Source: UMGS172 sp045592985
GTDB lineage: Bacteria > Bacillota > Clostridia > Oscillospirales > Acutalibacteraceae
Direction of reading: 5' to 3'
DNA: 64,000 bases
NCBI GenBank assembly: GCA_045592985.1
Contig: JAZNVU010000055.1
Coordinates: 1-64,000 of the forward strand
The notes below the pieces were generated by a model, which did no database searches, was not told the DNA's origin, and was given only the letters and a program-made list of their open reading frames with translations. This document shows positions 1 through 8,430 of the stretch, in pieces; positions within the stretch are counted from its first letter, which is position 1, and the number at the start of each line of letters is the position of its first letter. A program made the translations under genes and the position numbers.

Positions 1-1
1 C

Positions 2-439
2 GAAAAAGTATATCTTTCGCCAGTTTTAGATTTATTCAACAATGAGATTGTATCTTATTCCATTTCGACAAGTCCTAATTTATGGCAAATACGAGAAATG
101 TTAGATGGTTTATTTGCAAAACTGCCTGCTGATGCAACACCGATATTCCATTCTGATCAGGGTTGGCAATACCAACATGCCGAATACCAAAGGTTATTAG
201 CAGAGCATAATATTACACAAAGTATGTCTCGTAAAGGCAACTGTATGGATAACGGTGCCATGGAAAACTTTTTCGGTAGACTTAAAGTTGAAATGTTCTA
301 CGGTGAAAAATTTGAAAGCGTTAACGCTTTCATTGATGAACTAAAACATTACATAGATTACTACAACAACGAAAGAATTTCCTTAAAACTAAAAGGAATG
401 AGCCCGGTACAATACCGAACTCATTCGCTAACAATTTAA
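2..439 (+). CDS. IS3-family transposase (OrfB), C-terminal part
   Basis: This is the integrase-core (rve, DDE) domain of an IS3-type transposase, which cuts and joins element ends. The reading frame is open from base 2 to the stop at 439, so the gene is cut by the window edge and the visible 145 residues are its C-terminal part. The second catalytic Asp lies in FHSDQGWQYQ and the catalytic Glu in NGAMENFFGRLK, followed by the YYNNERI segment usual at the end of this family. The first catalytic Asp must lie just upstream, outside the window. Nothing visible suggests the preserved part is inactivated. It lies only a few tens of bases before the terminal repeat, as expected for OrfB. Confidence 0.9.
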   Translation, partial: EKVYLSPVLDLFNNEIVSYSISTSPNLWQIREMLDGLFAKLPADATPIFHSDQGWQYQHAEYQRLLAEHNITQSMSRKGNCMDNGAMENFFGRLKVEMFYGEKFESVNAFIDELKHYIDYYNNERISLKLKGMSPVQYRTHSLTI

Positions 440-445
440 TATTAA

Positions 446-474
446 ATTTTGTCTAAATTTTGGGGTTCACTTCA
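446..474 (+). repeat. IS3-family right terminal inverted repeat
   Basis: Read inward from 474 on the minus strand the end is TGAAGTGAACCCCAAAAT, which matches the TGAAxTGAACCCC-type terminus common in IS3-family (IS150-like) elements. The partner repeat is outside the window. Confidence 0.7.
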
Positions 475-529
475 GAGCAGTCTTCGTGAGGTTTTTTGTA
501 TGTTTGATGATATAAATTGAAAAATCTAC

Positions 530-558
530 TTGCAAAGGTGAAAACGATGTGATATAAT
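530..558 (+). promoter_or_regulatory. Promoter for EF-G-like gene
   Basis: A sigma-A-type promoter is visible: -35 TTGCAA (530-535), 17-base spacer, -10 TATAAT (553-558). Transcription would start near 565 and give an untranslated leader of about 220 bases before the ATG at 786. Confidence 0.7.
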
Positions 559-684
559 GAACAAAAGAAATAAAAACAATCAAAAATAAGTAAAAAAACT
601 GTTGAAATTGCACAATATTGCGTATGATTTGTTGTGAAATGATAAATTTTTTCGGTTTTGTTATGATTTTGCTTGATTTCGGCT

Positions 685-760
685 GACCGTCGTGCCTTAA
701 ATCGGACGGTCGCATCGTTGTTTTGTACCGTATGCCGCTTGCGGTACTTTTTATGCGATG
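685..760 (+). promoter_or_regulatory. Structured 5' leader with two hairpins
   Basis: Two hairpins lie in the leader of the EF-G-like gene. The first is a perfect 7-bp stem, GACCGTC (685-691) with GACGGTC (705-711). The second has an inner 6-bp stem GTACCG (725-730)/CGGTAC (742-747) followed by TTTTT, and an outer 5-bp stem CATCG (713-717)/CGATG (756-760) that encloses it. The inner stem plus T run could act as a weak attenuator. I do not recognise it as a known riboswitch. The rest of the 475-685 stretch is AT-rich and holds only the promoter. Confidence 0.4.
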
Positions 761-785
761 TGTAGCGGCAGAATGGAGATACATC

Positions 786-2834
786 ATGAAACAGTATGAC
801 ATCAACAATATCAAAAGCATAGCGCTTTTGGGACACGGCTCCTCGGGTAAGACCTCTCTTGCAGAGGCAATGCTTTTTTCTGCCGGTGTTACCGACCGTA
901 TAGGACGTACTGCGGACGGTACTTCTATAATGGATTTTGATGCCGAAGAGAAAAAGAGAAGCGTATCAGTTTCTACTGCCGTGTTCCAGTTTGAATATAA
1001 CAATAATAAGATTAACCTTATCGATGCACCCGGTCTTTTTGACTTTGCAGGCGGTGTAAGCGAGGCTTTGACTGCTGCCGACAGCGCTATAATTGCTTTG
1101 TCGGGTAAATCCGGTCTTACCGTCGGTGCTCAACTTAATTTCGATTCTGCACGTGAAGCAGGTGTTCCTGTTGCATTCTTTATAGGCAAACTTGATTCGC
1201 CGCGTGCGTATTTTTACCGCGTTATATCCACACTTACCGCACATTACGGTGCGGTTGTATGTCCTGTTGTTATTCCTTATGTTGAGGGCGAGACGGTAGT
1301 TTCTTACATAGACCTTATCGACGGAAAAGCATATAAATATGACGGTATCAAGAGAACCGAAACTGATATGCCTGAAAATGACGATATTTCTAACATGCGT
1401 GATGTTATGCTTGAGGCGGTTGCCAGTGTTGACGAGGCGCTTATGGATAAGTATTTCGGCGGTGAGGCTTTTACTGCCGAGGAGATTAAAGGTGCTTTGG
1501 CAAAGGGCATGCAATCGGGTGATATTTGCCCTGTATTTGCAGGTGTTAACCAGACCGGTGCAGGTGTCAGTTTGATGCTTGATATTATGTCAGAAATTGC
1601 TCCTTCTGCCGCAGTCAGAGAGTATACTGTTGTTAAAGGTGATGCCCAAGGTACCGAAAACTGTAACCCCACAGCACCTGCAGCCGCAGTTGTGTTTAAG
1701 ACGATTGCCGACCCGTTTGTTGGTAAACTTTCTTATTTTAAGGTTATTTCGGGCTCTTTGAAGTCGGATATGAAACTTATCAATTCCCGTACCGGTGATG
1801 ATGAAAAAATCGGCAAACTAATGTGGCTTAAAGCAGGCAAGCAAGAAGAGGCTGACGTTATCAATGCGGGTGACATCGGCTCGGTTGCAAAACTCGGCAA
1901 TGTGAAAACCGGTGATACACTTTGTGCTAACGGCAACGTGAAGATTGTTGCCGCACCGTTCCCGACTCCTTGCCTTTCTATGGCTGTTAAGGCTGTTAAT
2001 AAAGGCGATGAGGAAAAGGTATCTCAGGGTCTTGCAAGACTTATGGAAGAAGACCCCACACTTGTTGCTTCCAATAATAAAGAAACAAGAGAACAAATTG
2101 TTTCTGGTCTTGGCGAACAACATTTGGATGTTGTTGCATCTAAACTAAAGGCAAAATTCGGCGTTGATGTTAAACTTGAAACTGCCAAGGTTGCTTATCG
2201 CGAGACTATCAGGAAGAAAGTCAAAGTTCAGGGCAGACATAAGAAACAATCGGGTGGTCACGGTCAGTTTGGTGATGTTTGGATTGAATTTGAACCGTGT
2301 GACAGCGACGAAATGATATTTGCTGAGAATGTATTTGGAGGAGCAGTACCTAAGAATTTCTTCCCGGCGGTTGAAACCGGTCTTCGCGATTGTGTTAAGA
2401 AAGGTACTTTGGCAGGTTACCCTGTTGTAGGCCTTAAAGCAACACTTGTAGACGGTTCATATCACCCTGTTGACTCGTCCGAAATGTCCTTCAAAATGGC
2501 TGCTGCTGCCGCATTTAAGGCGGGTATACCGCAGGCTAACCCCGTTTTGCTTGAACCTATCGGAACTCTTAACGTAACAGTTCCCGACGATGTTATGGGT
2601 GACGTTATAGGCGATATCAATAAGCGCCGCGGCAGAGTGCTCGGTATGAACCCCGTTCAGAACAGAAAGCAGGAAATTATTGCTGACATTCCTATGTCTG
2701 AAATGGGCGATTTCCCCACTGCAATGCGTTCAATAGCACAGGGTAGAGCAGTGTTTACCTTTGAATTTGCAAGATACGAGGAAGCACCTCCGTTTGTTTC
2801 TCAAAAGGTGATTGCTGAAAACGAAGAGAAATAA
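786..2834 (+). CDS. EF-G-like translational GTPase (EF-G2 type)
   Basis: This 682-residue GTPase has the full EF-G domain order: GTPase, domain II, III, IV and V. The P-loop is GHGSSGKT (residues 16-23). The G3 motif is DAPG (80-83) followed by Leu where canonical EF-G has the catalytic His, and the G4 motif is GKLD (134-137) instead of NKxD. These departures mark it as the EF-G2 paralogue rather than the main translocase FusA. Its precise role on the ribosome is not settled for the family. The ATG at 786 is preferred over an upstream in-frame TTG at 723 because GGAGA lies 6 bases before it. It is monocistronic, with its own promoter, a structured leader and a strong terminator. Confidence 0.85.
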   Translation: MKQYDINNIKSIALLGHGSSGKTSLAEAMLFSAGVTDRIGRTADGTSIMDFDAEEKKRSVSVSTAVFQFEYNNNKINLIDAPGLFDFAGGVSEALTAADSAIIALSGKSGLTVGAQLNFDSAREAGVPVAFFIGKLDSPRAYFYRVISTLTAHYGAVVCPVVIPYVEGETVVSYIDLIDGKAYKYDGIKRTETDMPENDDISNMRDVMLEAVASVDEALMDKYFGGEAFTAEEIKGALAKGMQSGDICPVFAGVNQTGAGVSLMLDIMSEIAPSAAVREYTVVKGDAQGTENCNPTAPAAAVVFKTIADPFVGKLSYFKVISGSLKSDMKLINSRTGDDEKIGKLMWLKAGKQEEADVINAGDIGSVAKLGNVKTGDTLCANGNVKIVAAPFPTPCLSMAVKAVNKGDEEKVSQGLARLMEEDPTLVASNNKETREQIVSGLGEQHLDVVASKLKAKFGVDVKLETAKVAYRETIRKKVKVQGRHKKQSGGHGQFGDVWIEFEPCDSDEMIFAENVFGGAVPKNFFPAVETGLRDCVKKGTLAGYPVVGLKATLVDGSYHPVDSSEMSFKMAAAAAFKAGIPQANPVLLEPIGTLNVTVPDDVMGDVIGDINKRRGRVLGMNPVQNRKQEIIADIPMSEMGDFPTAMRSIAQGRAVFTFEFARYEEAPPFVSQKVIAENEEK

Positions 2835-2844
2835 ACAATATTCA

Positions 2845-2878
2845 AGGTTCCGTAACATTTTGTTGCGGAACCTCTTTT
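2845..2878 (+). terminator. Rho-independent terminator after EF-G-like gene
   Basis: AGGTTCCG (2845-2852) pairs with CGGAACCT (2866-2873), the stem continues inward with TAACA/TGTTG, and the hairpin is followed by CTTTT. Confidence 0.85.
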
Positions 2879-2920
2879 ATTTGTGTTATACACAATTTTA
2901 ATAATATTTTCTTACAGGCA

Positions 2921-2949
2921 TTGATTTTTTAGTGGAATTCTGTTATATT
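2921..2949 (+). promoter_or_regulatory. Promoter for trmH-dprA run
   Basis: TTGATT (2921-2926), 17-base spacer and TATATT (2944-2949) sit just upstream of the first gene of the long housekeeping run. Confidence 0.5.
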
Positions 2950-2991
2950 ATAAAAATATATAGTGAGATATTATGCGATGAGGTGAAAAGG

Positions 2992-3795
2992 ATGGATTTT
3001 GAGATTATCGAAAGTAAAGAGAATAAACTGTTAAAATCTGTCCGCAAGTTGGTTTCATCTTCGTCGGAACGCAGGTCAACAGGATTGTTCGTTCTCGAAG
3101 GTCTCAGACTGTGTAATGATGCCGCGTTCAATAATTATAATATTGATACTCTCATTGTATCGGAGGATTTTACCGATTTTTCTAAAATCGAGCGACTGTA
3201 TGAAATGTCGCATCGTCGTGTAAAACTTTCGTGTTCGCTTTTTAAATCGCTTTGTGATACCATAAATCCTCAGGGTGTTTTGGGTGTTGTCAAGATACCC
3301 GAAACGGTTTCCTTAGGCGTTGAAAGTGTTACCGATGGCAAGTACATTATGCTCGAAAATACTGCCGACCCGTCTAATCTTGGTGCCATTGCACGTACTG
3401 CCGAAGCATTGGGCATTTCGGGTTTAATTATTTCTTCGAGAAGTACCGACCCTTTTTCTCCTAAAGCACAACGTGCAGGTATGGGTGCGCTTTTGCGTTT
3501 ACCTATTATAATAAGCAATGATACCGCAAATGATGTTTGTACTTTAAAAAACAACGGTTTTACAACCTATGCTTCGGTTGTATCGGGTGAAGCCCAAAGT
3601 TTGGCAAGCGTTGCTTTTGCCGAAAATAGTATTGTTTTAATAGGAAATGAGGCAAACGGTCTTACCGATAGTGCTGTTAACGCCTGTGATGAACGGGTGA
3701 CCATAAAAATGTCAGGCAGAGCCGAATCGCTTAATGCCGCAGCAGCTGCCGCTATATTTATGTGGCAAATGACGGGGTATAATTATGAGTGCTGA
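2992..3795 (+). CDS. TrmH/SpoU-family RNA methyltransferase
   Basis: This 267-residue SpoU-type methyltransferase transfers a methyl group from S-adenosylmethionine to a ribose 2'-OH in tRNA or rRNA. The N-terminal part (about 1-100) is the substrate-binding domain. The C-terminal knotted domain carries the three SpoU motifs: ENTADPSNLGAIARTAEA, then IVLIGNEANGL, then SGRAESLNAAAAAAIFMW. The ATG at 2992 is chosen over an upstream in-frame GTG at 2932 because AGGTG lies 6 bases before it and homologues start about there. The exact RNA target cannot be told from sequence. The 3' end overlaps dprA by 11 bases, which points to translational coupling. Confidence 0.88.
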   Translation: MDFEIIESKENKLLKSVRKLVSSSSERRSTGLFVLEGLRLCNDAAFNNYNIDTLIVSEDFTDFSKIERLYEMSHRRVKLSCSLFKSLCDTINPQGVLGVVKIPETVSLGVESVTDGKYIMLENTADPSNLGAIARTAEALGISGLIISSRSTDPFSPKAQRAGMGALLRLPIIISNDTANDVCTLKNNGFTTYASVVSGEAQSLASVAFAENSIVLIGNEANGLTDSAVNACDERVTIKMSGRAESLNAAAAAAIFMWQMTGYNYEC

Positions 3796-4978
3796 GTATT
3801 GGGTATGGCTTCAACAGGTTCTCGGAACTTCGGCAGACGCTGTTCACAGAGTTATAAAAGAATACGGTGACGCTAAAAATTTTTATCTTGCCGACGATGA
3901 CGAAAAGATTGAGAGATGCCGTCTTACCGACGGTCAGGCGGAACGTTTGCACAAAGTATCTAGAAAAACCGTCTATAATATTCTAAAAGATTGTCACGAG
4001 AACAATATAAGAATAGTAACTCCTAATGACGAAGAGTTTCCCACTAAACTTTTGAATATTCCTGACCCACCGTGTGTACTTTATATAAAAGGTAAACCTC
4101 TTCATTTAAACGATGTTCCAGTTATTTCAATTGTAGGGCCGAGAAAGATAACAGATTACGGAAAATTATGCGCCGAGGTTATTTCTGATACACTTGCTTC
4201 GTGCGGGTTCGTTATTGTCAGTGGAGGAGCATTAGGTGGTGACAGTGCTGCTCATAGAGGATGCATAAAAGCAAACGGATATACCGTTGCCGTACTCGGT
4301 GGCGGAATAATGAGTGGATATCTTAAAGACAACGAAGATTTAAGAAATGAGATTTCAAAAAACGGTTGCCTATTGAGTGAAGACCCACCAAAAACTACTG
4401 TAAAAAGAGGTACCTTCCCGCGCAGAAACCGTATCTTGTCGGGAATTGCTAACGGAGTCGTTGTAATAGAAGCCGATTCGAAAAGCGGTACGTTGTCGAC
4501 AGCGAATCATGCTAACGAACAGGGTAGAGATGTTTTTGTTATTCCCGGTAACCCAACTTTGCCACAGTATGAGGGTGCTAATAAACTAATATTTGACGGT
4601 GCAAAGCCGTTGCTTAATTTAAACATCATTATTGATGAATATTTTCATTTGTTCCCTAAAGTAATTCATAAACCTAAGAATAAACTTCCTTTACCTTTAT
4701 TTGGACAAATTGCGTCTAATATAACCGATATTGTAAACATAAAACCGAAAGAAACAAAACACAAGGAATGTTCAGAACCAATACCTAATGATGGTCTCTC
4801 AGAAAACGCAAGACTGTTGCTTACTTTAATAAGTGCAAAGGGTTATGAATCATTTTACGCCGACGAATTGACAGATAATTCTGAATTTGATGCAGGTACT
4901 GTGTTGGCAACTCTTACTGAACTCGAAATTTTTGGTGTTATCAAGTCCATTCCCGGTGGTGCATACTGCCTTGTTTAA
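3785..4978 (+). CDS. dprA: DNA-processing protein DprA
   Basis: DprA (Smf) loads RecA onto incoming single-stranded DNA during transformation. The 397 residues show an N-terminal helical domain, a Rossmann-like DprA core with ISIVGPRKITDYG, then VSGGALGGDSAAHRG (usual form VSGxARGIDxxAH), then GTFPRRNRILSGI and GRDVFVIPGN, and a C-terminal winged-helix domain (about 330-397). The GG in place of RG in the second motif is a small departure. DprA is also widespread in bacteria not known to be competent, so competence should not be inferred. It overlaps trmH by 11 bases and is followed by topA, a common Firmicutes order. Confidence 0.93.
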   Translation: MSAEYWVWLQQVLGTSADAVHRVIKEYGDAKNFYLADDDEKIERCRLTDGQAERLHKVSRKTVYNILKDCHENNIRIVTPNDEEFPTKLLNIPDPPCVLYIKGKPLHLNDVPVISIVGPRKITDYGKLCAEVISDTLASCGFVIVSGGALGGDSAAHRGCIKANGYTVAVLGGGIMSGYLKDNEDLRNEISKNGCLLSEDPPKTTVKRGTFPRRNRILSGIANGVVVIEADSKSGTLSTANHANEQGRDVFVIPGNPTLPQYEGANKLIFDGAKPLLNLNIIIDEYFHLFPKVIHKPKNKLPLPLFGQIASNITDIVNIKPKETKHKECSEPIPNDGLSENARLLLTLISAKGYESFYADELTDNSEFDAGTVLATLTELEIFGVIKSIPGGAYCLV

Positions 4979-5015
4979 AATTTATATATTATATCGAAAG
5001 ATGTGAAACTATATT

Positions 5016-7127
5016 ATGTCAAAACTCGTAATTGTTGAGTCTCCTTCCAAAGCCAAGACAATACAAAAGTATTTAGGTCCCGGTTTTAGCGTTATGGCTT
5101 CGACCGGACATGTTCGTGACCTGCCTAAGTCAACTATAGGTATTGATATTGAACATGATTTTACACCTAAATATACAAATCTTGCTGCTAAAAAGGATGT
5201 TATCAAAAAACTTAAGGATGCTGCCAAGGAAAGCGACTATGTATACCTCGCAACCGACCCGGACCGTGAGGGTGAGGCTATTTCGTGGCATTTGGCACAC
5301 CTGCTTGACCTTGATTTAAACGAGGAAAACAGAGTGGTGTTTAATGAAATAACCAAAAGCGGAGTAACTGCAGGTATGAATGCACCCAGAAGTGTTGATA
5401 TCGCTCTTGTCGATGCTCAACAGGCTCGTCGCGTGCTTGACCGACTTGTTGGTTATAAAATCAGTCCTTTCCTTTGGAAGAAGATAAAAAGCGGACTTTC
5501 TGCAGGACGAGTACAATCGGTTGCGTTGCGCCTTATCGTTGACCGAGAAAAGGAAATCAGAGCATTTGTTCCGCAGGAGTATTGGACTATTGATGCACGT
5601 CTTATTAAAGACCGTCAGAAGTTTACAGCACGTTTCCACGGTACTGTCGACGGCAAAAAGGTTGAGATTCCCGATGAGGCAACCGCTAATACCATACTCG
5701 ATGCTGTTAAACAGGATGAGTTTAAGGTACTAAACGTCAAAAACGGTACCAGAACCCGTCAGCCTGCTCCTCCATTTAATACTTCTACCATGCAACAGGA
5801 GGCATCACGCAAACTCGGTTACGACGGTAAACGCACCATGCGTATCGCTCAGGCTCTTTACGAGGGCGTTGACATTGCAGATAGAGGCACTATAGGTCTT
5901 ATCACCTATATGAGAACCGACTCGTTGCGTGTATCCGAAGAGGCAAGAGCAAACGCTAACAATTATATTGCCGAGCGTTACGGTGAACAGTATCTTCCTG
6001 CCAAACCTCGCTATTATAAGGCTAAAAAAGGCGCTCAGGATGCTCATGAAGCCATACGACCTACATCGGTAGACCTTACTCCCGAAGTTGTGAAATCAAG
6101 CCTTACTGCGGAGCAGTATAAACTGTATAAACTTATTTGGGACCGCTTTATTGCAAGCCTTATGGCTGCATGCACGCAGGATACTGTTGCAGTTGATATC
6201 ATAAATTCGGGATATCTGTTTAAGGCAAGCGGATATAAGGTTAAGTTTGACGGCTTTACGGTTCTTTATATCGAGGGTAAGGATGAAGACGAAGAGGATA
6301 ATATGAACATTCCTCAACTTATCAAAGATGAGATTTTGAAGGTTGATTCCACTAAGGGGGTTCAGACTGAACAACATTTCACTCAGCCGCCTGTAAGATA
6401 TAATTACGCCACATTAACTAAAGCACTTGACGAAAACGGCATTGGCAGACCATCTACCTATGCTCCTATTGTTACAAATATCGAACAGCGTGATTATATA
6501 ACTAAATTTAATAAGGCATACGCTCCGACACCGCTTGGTGAAACCGTTACCGACGTCATGTGTGACCATTTTAAAAAGATAGTTGACGTTAAGTTCACCG
6601 CAGGCATGGAAGAAAAACTTGACCAGATTGGTGACGGTAGTCGTAACTGGACCGACACAATCCGCGAATTTTATGATGATTTCTTCAAAACTTTGCAAAA
6701 TGCCGAAAACGAAATGAACGGCAAACGTATTAAGGTTCCTGATGAAGAAACCGATGAAGTGTGTGACCTTTGCGGAAGAAAAATGGTTATTAAATCGGGA
6801 CGTTTTGGCAAATTCTTGGCTTGCCCCGGTTATCCTCAGTGTAAAAATACCAAACCAATTGTTGCCGAAGTGCCCGGTAATTGTCCTGTTTGCGGAAATA
6901 AGATTATTCAAAGAAATACCAAAAAAGGTTATAAATTCTTCGGTTGTTCTTCATATCCTACATGTAAGTTTATGACTTGGGATGAACCTACTAAGGATGT
7001 TTGTCCCGATTGCGGAAAAACCCTTTTCAAAACTAAGGGTAAGAGACATTGCCTTAATGATGGTTGTGGATATGAAAAATTGAGCACAAGAAAAGGCGCA
7101 AAAAAGGACACTGGCAATGAAGGTTAA
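5016..7127 (+). CDS. topA: DNA topoisomerase I
   Basis: This type IA topoisomerase relaxes negative supercoils by passing one strand through a transient break. It is 703 residues long. The TOPRIM domain starts with LVIVESPSKAKTI and contains DPDREGEAI (about 81-89). The catalytic Tyr is residue 298 in GLITYMRTDSLRVS. Three four-Cys zinc ribbons follow at the C terminus, starting near residues 583 (CDLCG), 623 (CPVCG) and 663 (CPDCG). Length and layout match topA of Firmicutes. The ribosome binding site is weak. The 3' end overlaps trmFO by 11 bases. Confidence 0.97.
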   Translation: MSKLVIVESPSKAKTIQKYLGPGFSVMASTGHVRDLPKSTIGIDIEHDFTPKYTNLAAKKDVIKKLKDAAKESDYVYLATDPDREGEAISWHLAHLLDLDLNEENRVVFNEITKSGVTAGMNAPRSVDIALVDAQQARRVLDRLVGYKISPFLWKKIKSGLSAGRVQSVALRLIVDREKEIRAFVPQEYWTIDARLIKDRQKFTARFHGTVDGKKVEIPDEATANTILDAVKQDEFKVLNVKNGTRTRQPAPPFNTSTMQQEASRKLGYDGKRTMRIAQALYEGVDIADRGTIGLITYMRTDSLRVSEEARANANNYIAERYGEQYLPAKPRYYKAKKGAQDAHEAIRPTSVDLTPEVVKSSLTAEQYKLYKLIWDRFIASLMAACTQDTVAVDIINSGYLFKASGYKVKFDGFTVLYIEGKDEDEEDNMNIPQLIKDEILKVDSTKGVQTEQHFTQPPVRYNYATLTKALDENGIGRPSTYAPIVTNIEQRDYITKFNKAYAPTPLGETVTDVMCDHFKKIVDVKFTAGMEEKLDQIGDGSRNWTDTIREFYDDFFKTLQNAENEMNGKRIKVPDEETDEVCDLCGRKMVIKSGRFGKFLACPGYPQCKNTKPIVAEVPGNCPVCGNKIIQRNTKKGYKFFGCSSYPTCKFMTWDEPTKDVCPDCGKTLFKTKGKRHCLNDGCGYEKLSTRKGAKKDTGNEG

Positions 7128-8415
7128 GGTAATAGGCGCAGGTCTTGCTGGCTGTGAGGCGGCATATATGCTGGCACAAAACGGCATAGAGGTCGACCTT
7201 TATGAAATGAAGCCTCAAAAGTATTCGCCTGCTCATAAATTGCCCACCTTTGCTGAACTTGTTTGCTCAAATTCACTTAAAGCCGAACGTTTTAATTCGG
7301 CGGCAGGTCTTTTAAAATGGGAAATGGAAAAGTTGGGCTCTTTATGTATTGCTGCTGCAAAAAAACATAAAGTCCCTGCAGGCGGTGCTTTAGCTGTTGA
7401 CCGTGATTTATTTTCAAAAACCGTTACCGAAACTATTTTGAGTCATCCTAATATCAACGTTATAAACGCTGAAGTGACTGAAATCGACCCCGATGAACAC
7501 ACAATAATTGCTTCGGGACCACTTACTGACGGTAAACTTACCGAAACGATTAAAGTACTTTGCGGTGAGGAGTATTTAAACTTTTTTGATGCCGCGGCAC
7601 CCATTGTCACCGCCGACAGTATTGATATGAATAAGGCTTTTTTTGCCAGCCGTTACGGTAAAGGTGACGGTGACGATTATATCAACTGTCCCATGAATAA
7701 AGAACAGTATGAACACTTTAGAAACGAACTCGTGAGCGCCGAAAGGGCGTTGCTTCACGATTCGGACAAAGAGTGTACTGTATATGAAGGTTGCATGCCT
7801 ATTGAAATATTGGCTTCGCGCGGTAATGACGCTATAAGGTTTGGTCCCATGAAACCCGTCGGGCTTACCGACCCTAATACAGGTCACCGTCCGTGGGCAG
7901 TGTTGCAACTTCGAAAAGAAAACGAACAAGCCACCATGTATAACCTTGTTGGATTTCAGACTAATCTTAAATTCGGTGAACAAAAAAGGGTATTTGGATT
8001 AATACCGGGACTTGCAAATGCTGAGTTTGTGCGTTTCGGTGTTATGCACCGAAACTCGTTTATAAATTCGCCTAAGTTACTTAATAGGGATTTTTCGATG
8101 AAAAAGTATCCTAATTTAAGTTTTGCAGGGCAAATATCGGGTGTTGAGGGATATATGGAATCTGCGGCTTCGGGTATAGTTGCTGCACTGCATATGCTTA
8201 ATAAAATAAATGGTAACGATGCGGTTGTTTTCCCTGATTTTACCATGATTGGCGCACTTTCTAATCATATAGTTAATAACACAACGTCTGACTTTCAGCC
8301 TATGGGCGCCAATTTTGGTGCGTTGCCGACATTAGATGCGCAAATCAGAGACAAACAGGAACGTTATCTTGCACTTAGCAACCGTTCAGCAGAGTGGTAT
8401 AATAAGACTTTTTGA
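7117..8415 (+). CDS. trmFO: Methylenetetrahydrofolate-tRNA-(uracil-5-)-methyltransferase TrmFO
   Basis: TrmFO makes 5-methyluridine at position 54 of the tRNA T-loop, using methylenetetrahydrofolate as carbon donor and FAD. The FAD-binding motif VIGAGLAGCEAAYML is at the N terminus, and LPTFAELVCSNSLKAERFNSA, the catalytic-Cys region ECTVYEGCMPIE and the C-terminal SFAGQISGVEGYMESAASG follow as in the family. At 432 residues it is normal length. The start at 7117 has AAGGA 8 bases upstream inside topA. The topA-trmFO order is widely conserved in Firmicutes, but the codY and hslUV genes often found next are absent here. Confidence 0.95.
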   Translation: MKVKVIGAGLAGCEAAYMLAQNGIEVDLYEMKPQKYSPAHKLPTFAELVCSNSLKAERFNSAAGLLKWEMEKLGSLCIAAAKKHKVPAGGALAVDRDLFSKTVTETILSHPNINVINAEVTEIDPDEHTIIASGPLTDGKLTETIKVLCGEEYLNFFDAAAPIVTADSIDMNKAFFASRYGKGDGDDYINCPMNKEQYEHFRNELVSAERALLHDSDKECTVYEGCMPIEILASRGNDAIRFGPMKPVGLTDPNTGHRPWAVLQLRKENEQATMYNLVGFQTNLKFGEQKRVFGLIPGLANAEFVRFGVMHRNSFINSPKLLNRDFSMKKYPNLSFAGQISGVEGYMESAASGIVAALHMLNKINGNDAVVFPDFTMIGALSNHIVNNTTSDFQPMGANFGALPTLDAQIRDKQERYLALSNRSAEWYNKTF

Positions 8416-8430
8416 TAGGGGATGTACATT

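Larger units (their letters stand above)
1..474 (+). mobile_element. IS3-family insertion sequence, right-hand part
   Basis: The window opens inside an IS3-family element. It holds the C-terminal part of the transposase and the right terminal inverted repeat. The element runs off the left edge, so its left end, orfA and target duplication cannot be seen. The boundary at 474 rests on the terminal repeat that ends in TTCA. Confidence 0.85.

Noticed and set aside
725..752. Simple intrinsic terminator ending upstream transcription before the EF-G2 gene
   Set aside because: The stem is only 6 bp with an 11-base loop, and a good promoter lies upstream of it and points to the gene. It is described as leader structure instead.
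453..1003. Two overlapping minus-strand reading frames at the left end
   Set aside because: They lie opposite the leader and start of the EF-G2 gene, have low-complexity or Phe/Tyr-rich products and no ribosome binding site. They are shadows.
6414..6911. Minus-strand frame of 165 codons inside topA
   Set aside because: Shadow of topA, with no initiation signals.
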